Positions 14,090-18,390 of a stretch of 18,390 nt of DNA are shown here, piece after piece. The number at the start of each line of letters is the position of its first letter. Position 1 is the first letter of the stretch. Below the pieces are notes generated by a model. It saw only the letters and a list, made by a program, of their open reading frames with translations. It was not told where the DNA came from and searched no databases. Both the position numbers and the translations under genes were made by a program. Source of the stretch: Campylobacteraceae bacterium (GTDB lineage Bacteria > Campylobacterota > Campylobacteria > Campylobacterales > Sulfurovaceae). The DNA is taken from the NCBI GenBank assembly GCA_026982175.1, contig JALSHP010000185.1:1-18390 (forward strand). The letters are read 5' to 3'.

Positions 14090-16095
14090 GAGTCTTAGTT
14101 CTCCTTTTAATGCCTTATTTCTTGTTTTCACAGGCCATTACTGATAATCTTGAATATCAAAAAATATCAGGAGTAGGCTATGGTTGGAGACATATTAACT
14201 TTAGCAATACCTATAGTGATGCCATTGTCGTTTGTTCTAATGTACTGCCTAGCCAATCTTCAAATGAAGCTGTGGTTAGGCTCAATAATATTAGTGCGAT
14301 AGGGGTTGATATTAAAATTCAACGCCCAAATGATGTAGATGCTGGATATACAACTGATGTCTATTGTATCATTTCTGATGAGGGAAGTTATACTGTTCCT
14401 GTCAAATATGAGGCACATAAGGTTGTTTCTGCTTCAACCAATGGTTTGTCTTCTCCTAATGATTGGAGTGCTTTAAGAGCTGAAGATGTAAGTGGTACAA
14501 TTATAAACAGTTATACTAAAGCAGCTGTGCTAGGGCAAGTGATGAGCTATAATGACAATAGATTCTCCACCTTTTGGTCATTTGATTGTGATAGTCGTAA
14601 AAATAGACCTTTTCAAAGTGGTATGGCAGATGGTATCTGTGTGGGAAAACATGTTGGACAGATTGCAGAAGAGAGAGCCAATGAAACTTTGGGCTATATT
14701 GTAGCTGAAGCAGGGGTTTATGAGTTAAAAGATTTTTCAATGGCGATTGATTATGGTACTGGTATCAAAGGAGTTGGGGATACTCCTTCCTATACATTTA
14801 GCTTAGATAAAGCCTATACTGATGGTGTTGTGACAAAAGAGGCAGAGAATGGTGGACAGGGTGGTTGGGCTGTTTTGTATGGGCTTAGCCCCTTTGGTAC
14901 GAGTTTAGATTTAGCAATAGATGAAGAGACGGTCGCAGGAGATACAACAAGAACCCATATTGGAGAGGACGTAGCCTATTGGGTGATGTTAAATGACCCG
15001 ATTGTTTCAGCTGAAATGAAGATAAATGAAATTCTTTATCAGCAAGTAACTAATGGCAGTACCAATGAAGAGTTTATAGAATTTTATGTAACAAAATCAG
15101 GTGATTTAAAAAACTATCTGTTTACTGACCAAGATGGGTCAAGTCACCATTATCGTTTTCCAAAACATAGCGTAACACAAGGGGATTACGTTATTTTACA
15201 TATTGGAAGTGGGGTTGATAGTGTGAGTGGTAATGTGCATCATTTTTATGCTAATTCATCAGAGATACTCAATAATACAGGGGATGAGATTTTACTCTTA
15301 AAACCTGTCAATGATGATGTAACAGTAGTAGATGGTGTGGCAATTAGTGCTGTTCCTTTTGACTATGTTGCTTATGATACCATTGGTTCTGGCGATGTAG
15401 TACCTATTAGTCAAAAGGGTGTAAGCATTTTTTGGAATGGTAGTGAAATTAGCCGTTTAGCTGATTCAGCCCAAGGAACATCTATCTCTTTAACCCCCAA
15501 TGCAACAGATGGAGACACCTCTGTTTGTTGGGAGATTACAGCAACAATAGATATTACTAAAAAGGCGACCAATTGTGCTAATTATATAGCAACGATTGAC
15601 AGTAACAACAATGCCAATATGATTAACTCTTTAGGAGAAACCAATACCAATAAATTACTACCTAATATAAAATTGGAAAAAAACTCTGTAACGGTTTATG
15701 ACCCTATTAATTTGGCGGTAAACCCAAAAGCAATTCCATTATCAACTGTAAAGTATGAGATTTTATTGCGTAATGAGGGGCTAGGAACTACCGATAATAA
15801 TAGTGTGGTTCTACAAGATAGCATTCCTGCCAATATGAGCCTTTGTGTGGCTACTACTGCTCAATGTAAAACGATAGCTTTAGTTGATGGTGCAGTAAGT
15901 AGTGGCTTAAGTCTTGGAACACTCTCCTATTCAAATGATGGAGGAGCAACATTTAACTATACCCCAACAGCTGATGCTCTAGGATTAGATAGCATGGTTA
16001 CCACGGTTAAATTTGCATTAGATGGAGCATTTAATGCGAGTGATGGGACTAATCACCCCTTAACCACACTTGAACTCTATATGGGTGTTAGATAA
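14083..16095 (+). CDS. Exported protein with lamin-tail-like and DUF11 domains, gene 5 of the surface cluster
   Basis: It starts with GTG at 14083 inside the end of gene 4 (7-nt overlap, GTGAGG upstream), so translation is probably coupled. Residues 1-18 are a signal peptide (MVRVLVLLLMPYFLFSQA). Residues about 19-300 form a beta-rich domain with WRHINFSNTYSDAIVV, LGQVMSYNDNRFSTFW and ETLGYIVAEAGVY, a pattern I have seen in secreted proteins but cannot name. Residues about 309-430 resemble a lamin-tail domain: KINEILYQ, EEFIEFYV, YRFPKHSVTQGDYVIL, NNTGDEILLL, FDYVAYD. Residues 527-670 form a DUF11 domain (VKYEILLRNEGLGTTDNNSVVLQDSIPANM; YSNDGGATFNY). The frame stops at TAA 16093 but is then open for 41 more codons that encode DUF11-like sequence, so the gene may be truncated by a nonsense mutation. 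Confidence 0.82.
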   Translation: MVRVLVLLLMPYFLFSQAITDNLEYQKISGVGYGWRHINFSNTYSDAIVVCSNVLPSQSSNEAVVRLNNISAIGVDIKIQRPNDVDAGYTTDVYCIISDEGSYTVPVKYEAHKVVSASTNGLSSPNDWSALRAEDVSGTIINSYTKAAVLGQVMSYNDNRFSTFWSFDCDSRKNRPFQSGMADGICVGKHVGQIAEERANETLGYIVAEAGVYELKDFSMAIDYGTGIKGVGDTPSYTFSLDKAYTDGVVTKEAENGGQGGWAVLYGLSPFGTSLDLAIDEETVAGDTTRTHIGEDVAYWVMLNDPIVSAEMKINEILYQQVTNGSTNEEFIEFYVTKSGDLKNYLFTDQDGSSHHYRFPKHSVTQGDYVILHIGSGVDSVSGNVHHFYANSSEILNNTGDEILLLKPVNDDVTVVDGVAISAVPFDYVAYDTIGSGDVVPISQKGVSIFWNGSEISRLADSAQGTSISLTPNATDGDTSVCWEITATIDITKKATNCANYIATIDSNNNANMINSLGETNTNKLLPNIKLEKNSVTVYDPINLAVNPKAIPLSTVKYEILLRNEGLGTTDNNSVVLQDSIPANMSLCVATTAQCKTIALVDGAVSSGLSLGTLSYSNDGGATFNYTPTADALGLDSMVTTVKFALDGAFNASDGTNHPLTTLELYMGVR

Positions 16096-16221
16096 TTAAT
16101 AAAACAAAATGAAACAGCCAATGGAGTAAACCCCGTTAAGTTAGACTTTGGCACAGTAGGAGCAGGAAGCGTGGCTACTCCTACTGTTAAGTGTGGGTAT
16201 TTTGAGGTTAAGGTGTTATAA
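16096..16221 (+). pseudogene. In-frame DUF11 C-terminal remnant downstream of gene 5
   Basis: Directly after the gene 5 TAA, in the same frame, 41 sense codons run to a second TAA (16219-16221). They read LIKQNETANGVNPVKLDF then GTVGAGSVATPTVKCGYFEVKVL. This is the typical last strand pair of a DUF11 domain; compare gene 1 (ending VTFDVKVL) and gene 3 (ending NCVSFEVDII). There is no start codon with a ribosome binding site here. Either gene 5 originally ended at 16221 and acquired a stop, or this is the surviving end of a deleted sixth DUF11 gene. It overlaps the convergent glycosyltransferase gene by 14 nt. Confidence 0.75.
16153..16187. repeat. 10-bp perfect inverted repeat in the remnant after gene 5
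   Basis: ACAGTAGGAG (16153-16162) pairs with CTCCTACTGT (16178-16187) around a 15-nt loop. No T-run follows, so it is at best a Rho-independent-like 3' end without the tail. It lies within the DUF11-coding remnant, so part of the complementarity may come from coding sequence. Confidence 0.55.
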
Positions 16222-17512
16222 GTAAAACAAAAAAACTTACTTCAGTAAGTACAAGTAAAATAAATAGGGCATTAATTATTTTTGAGACTATTTTAAAGTG
16301 CTTAAAATAGTCTATTCCTTTAGCAAACATATACGCAAACAGCAAAAATGAGGGAACAAAATAACGAAAATCGGTATTACAAACAGAGGGAAAGTCAAAC
16401 ATAAACTTTACAATCAGTAAAAAGTTAATAAGCAGTGTAGCAAAAAGTATTTTTTTAAAGCTAGAGGCTTTATATAGTTGGAAAATAAACGTTAAAAATC
16501 CAAGCATAAAGAGTACTCCTAAGAGAAGAATGGTTTGCATAATCTCCCTCATATAGGGTGCTTTGTTTATAAAAAAAGTATAATCAAACTCTCCAAATAA
16601 CATTGTTCCGTACTGATAAGTTAAAAAAGAGTATCGTACACTATCTTCTCCAAATACATAACTGTAAGATTGTTCAACGAGAGCAAAAAGATTAAAAGTA
16701 CCAAAGTAGTGTAAATCTAAAGGGGGTAAAATTTGACCAGGGTATGCTCCACTACTATTGACCATATGAAAAGAGTTATCCAAGGGTAAATAGACTCGCC
16801 ATAACGTATAAGTTAGTAAAAACATACCTGTTAAACCAAAGATATATATTTTTTGTTTAAGTTGAGTATTCTCTTGATTAAGGCTGTTTTTATAGGAAAG
16901 GAGGAGTAAAGCAAAGAAGAGTAGCTCAATAGATAGAGTAGATATTTTTGTTAAAAAGAGTAGTGAAGTAAAGAGTAGAGCCATAAAAAAAGATGAGCTA
17001 AAGTGTGATTGATAGCTTTTAACAATATAGTAGAGCGAGATAGCAGAGAGTGCCATTGCCATACTGTCATTATTGATTCTCGCACTGATATAGACAATAG
17101 AGGGGGTGAGTGCTAAAAATATCATGGAGATAGTTTTAACGCTTCTATTTGTTGTTAAGAGAGATATGAATTTGTAGCCATAGATTAAAAATAGTGCCGA
17201 ACAGAAAAATGAAAAATAGCCAATATACTCCAAAGCCATCTTCTCACTACTTCCTAAAGAGGTAGAAAAAGAGTAGATACCTGCTGTTACAACATAATAC
17301 AAAGGTTGTTGTGGAAACTCTAAGCCCTTATTTGGCAAAGGAATAGTCCAAGTATCGGCTAAATATTTAATCATCTCTATGTGTCCCTGCCAATCGTGTT
17401 GAAAGAGCATAACCGAATATTTCTCTTGATAGAAGAGACGAATAATAAGCCCCATCAAGAGTACTATTAGTGGTAAATTTATCTCTTTTATTTTTAAATA
17501 ACTAAATATCAT
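16208..17512 (-). CDS. GT-C type polyprenyl-phosphate-sugar-dependent membrane glycosyltransferase
   Basis: A 434-aa integral membrane protein with about ten hydrophobic segments. The first large periplasmic loop contains QHDWQGHIE (38-46), carrying the acidic/His catalytic motif of GT-C enzymes (Asp40, His44), followed by PQQPLYYVVTAGIY (67-80), similar to the HPPLYY segment of the ArnT/PMT group. ARINNDSMAMALSAISLYY (144-162) matches the next conserved loop. Such enzymes transfer a sugar from a polyprenyl-phosphate carrier to lipid A, O-antigen or protein on the periplasmic side; the acceptor cannot be inferred. The start overlaps the upstream gene by 11 nt. It follows a GtrA-family gene, as in gtr modification cassettes, where it would take the place of the serotype-specific Gtr(type) enzyme. 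Confidence 0.78.
   Translation of the reverse strand: MIFSYLKIKEINLPLIVLLMGLIIRLFYQEKYSVMLFQHDWQGHIEMIKYLADTWTIPLPNKGLEFPQQPLYYVVTAGIYSFSTSLGSSEKMALEYIGYFSFFCSALFLIYGYKFISLLTTNRSVKTISMIFLALTPSIVYISARINNDSMAMALSAISLYYIVKSYQSHFSSSFFMALLFTSLLFLTKISTLSIELLFFALLLLSYKNSLNQENTQLKQKIYIFGLTGMFLLTYTLWRVYLPLDNSFHMVNSSGAYPGQILPPLDLHYFGTFNLFALVEQSYSYVFGEDSVRYSFLTYQYGTMLFGEFDYTFFINKAPYMREIMQTILLLGVLFMLGFLTFIFQLYKASSFKKILFATLLINFLLIVKFMFDFPSVCNTDFRYFVPSFLLFAYMFAKGIDYFKHFKIVSKIINALFILLVLTEVSFFVLLITP
16229..16250 (-). terminator. Terminator-like hairpin with T-run, inside the end of the glycosyltransferase gene
   Basis: Read on the minus strand, ACTTAC-TGAA-GTAAGT is followed by seven T. It has the form of a weak intrinsic terminator for the gtrA-like operon, but lies nine to twelve codons before the stop at 16208, so termination here would remove the stop codon. 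It may be incidental (it encodes EVSFFV) or partially active. Confidence 0.3.
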
Positions 17513-17978
17513 TTTTGCTCCATATTTTATTGAGTAGCCAGATTAAAGCATTGAAAAGTAGATGAAAAATAGGAATCACAAAAAAGATAAAAAGAAAAAG
17601 ATAGTCCACAAAAGAGATTTTTTGTTTGAGTATGGGTTTTAAGTTTGAAGAACGAAGCGTTTTTAATTGACACTGGTTAATGCCACTTTTAATCTTTAAC
17701 TTTACCTCCTCTTGCTGTTTAAAATCATAACCTTTTGAGTAGTATTGAAAATGGTTAGGATTGTTGTTGCAACTTATGCTATTGAGTTCATCTTTTGTAG
17801 CTATATGTAGATTAATGGTTTGATTTATCTTTGAGGTTATAATAAATGAAAATTTTGAATGCACACTACCCTCTCTTATGGGAGTTGAAATATCAACATG
17901 AATAAAATAGGAGTATATAAAGCCTAAAATAAGAAGCAACATAAAAAATATGGCTTGATTTGTTTTTTTGAGATTCAA
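17502..17978 (-). CDS. Unrecognised membrane-anchored protein between GtrA-like and GT-C genes
   Basis: A 158-aa protein not recognised from sequence. One transmembrane helix is at about 10-27 and a longer hydrophobic region, possibly two passes, at about 122-150. Between them lies a polar, probably periplasmic domain of about 90 residues with two cysteines (C70 and C103). The start is TTG at 17978, supported by AAGGA 7 nt upstream that overlaps the end of the GtrA-like gene; the next in-frame Met falls inside the first transmembrane helix and would damage it. It overlaps the GT-C start by 11 nt, so the three genes are likely cotranscribed. Its position suggests an accessory subunit for the glycosyltransferase or carrier flipping. 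That is inferred from context only. Confidence 0.7.
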   Translation of the reverse strand: MNLKKTNQAIFFMLLLILGFIYSYFIHVDISTPIREGSVHSKFSFIITSKINQTINLHIATKDELNSISCNNNPNHFQYYSKGYDFKQQEEVKLKIKSGINQCQLKTLRSSNLKPILKQKISFVDYLFLFIFFVIPIFHLLFNALIWLLNKIWSKNDI

Positions 17979-17981
17979 ATT

Positions 17982-18353
17982 TCAATCCTTAAAGACAAAA
18001 AGCTTAGCCAAAACAAATGAGCTAAGAGTATAGACAATCCCAGAGATGAGTTGAGCCATATAGGGGTTGATGCTATGAAGTAGAAGTTGTAAAGTAAAAA
18101 AATTAAGCAGATAGCTAATGGCTAAAACCATAAAAAACTTTAGAGCCTGTTTCGCACTATTTTCTTTATTTTTAAAAGTATATTTTTTATTTAAGTTATA
18201 GGAGAGTGTCGCCCCAAAAAAGTAACCAATAAAATTACTAATTGTTGGTGATAGCCCAAAAAACATTAAAAAAAATACAATGGTAAATCCAAACAATGTA
18301 TTGACAATACCTACAAGATTGTAGGTAAAAAATTGTAAAATGATGTTTTTCAA
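17982..18353 (-). CDS. GtrA-like family membrane protein
   Basis: A 123-aa protein with four predicted transmembrane helices and the signature of the GtrA family (PF04138): FFTYNLVGIVNTLFGFTIVFFL (8-29), NFIGYFFGATLSYNLNKKYTF (40-60) with the conserved Asn-Lys-x-x-Thr-Phe, and a C-terminal KLFVFKD. GtrA proteins are thought to flip polyprenyl-phosphate-linked sugar across the inner membrane for periplasmic glycosyltransferases. The proposed start is TTG (18351-18353) with AAAGAG 8 nt upstream. The frame stays open to the right edge without an ATG, so a longer protein or fusion starting outside the window cannot be excluded. It is followed 3 nt later by the 158-aa gene. Confidence 0.85.
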   Translation of the reverse strand: MKNIILQFFTYNLVGIVNTLFGFTIVFFLMFFGLSPTISNFIGYFFGATLSYNLNKKYTFKNKENSAKQALKFFMVLAISYLLNFFTLQLLLHSINPYMAQLISGIVYTLSSFVLAKLFVFKD

Positions 18354-18383
18354 CGCTATATCTCTTTGTCTATAATATAGCGT
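18353..18383. repeat. 9-bp inverted repeat at the start of the GtrA-like gene
   Basis: ACGCTATAT (18353-18361) pairs with ATATAGCGT (18375-18383) around a 13-nt loop. It spans the upstream region that includes the putative ribosome binding site AAAGAG. It could regulate translation of the TTG start or be a chance palindrome in AT-rich sequence. Confidence 0.4.
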
Positions 18384-18390
18384 GGTCGCC

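Noticed and set aside
1..18390. CRISPR array, tRNA or rRNA genes
   Set aside because: No regularly spaced direct repeats and no tRNA cloverleaf or rRNA-like sequence were noticed on reading both strands; a dedicated scan was not possible.

Overview
The window is AT-rich and comes from a member of the Campylobacterota (epsilonproteobacteria), most likely a free-living Sulfurimonas/Sulfurovum-type organism rather than a small-genome pathogen. The main evidence is HobA (a DnaA-binding protein restricted to this phylum), a short Campylobacterota-type DnaX-like delta' subunit, and a gene order that, as I remember it, matches Campylobacter jejuni Cj0577c-Cj0584: queA-tatC-tatB / hemW, then rppH-lysC-hobA-holB. 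In that conserved order folP would come next.

Region 1 (1-6763) is core genome. On the minus strand lie tatB, tatC and the 5' part of queA (tRNA queuosine), packed with a 1-nt overlap and a 1-nt gap. A 70-codon cysteine-rich lipoprotein gene faces hemW. From a 43-nt divergent spacer with a good extended -10 runs the plus-strand operon rppH (mRNA 5' pyrophosphohydrolase), lysC (aspartokinase), hobA and holB. The TatC here carries an unusual helical insert of about 95 residues in its first periplasmic loop.

Region 2 (6764-16221) is accessory. Where folP is expected there is a very AT-rich leader with nested inverted repeats, followed by five same-strand genes for exported, beta-rich DUF11-family proteins: 300, 157, 345, about 1496 and 670 aa. 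The 1496-aa protein combines Ig-like, DUF11, SdrD_B-like and invasin-like modules with a large C-terminal region that looks like an outer-membrane beta-barrel. The 670-aa protein overlaps it by 7 nt and carries a lamin-tail-like domain plus DUF11. Strong hairpins without U-tracts lie after genes 1, 3 and 5. After the stop of gene 5 the same reading frame continues for 41 codons and encodes another DUF11 C-terminus, suggesting a nonsense mutation or the scar of a lost paralogue. I infer a cell-surface assembly in which small DUF11 subunits work with the barrel protein. This function is not established.

Region 3 (16208-18390, minus strand) converges on region 2. It holds a polyprenyl-linked sugar transfer cassette: a GtrA-family membrane protein, an unrecognised 158-aa membrane-anchored protein, and a GT-C type integral membrane glycosyltransferase. 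The arrangement resembles gtrA/gtrB/gtr(type) modification cassettes. Any GtrB-like glycosyltransferase would have to lie beyond the right edge. Whether it decorates lipopolysaccharide or the neighbouring surface proteins cannot be told from sequence.
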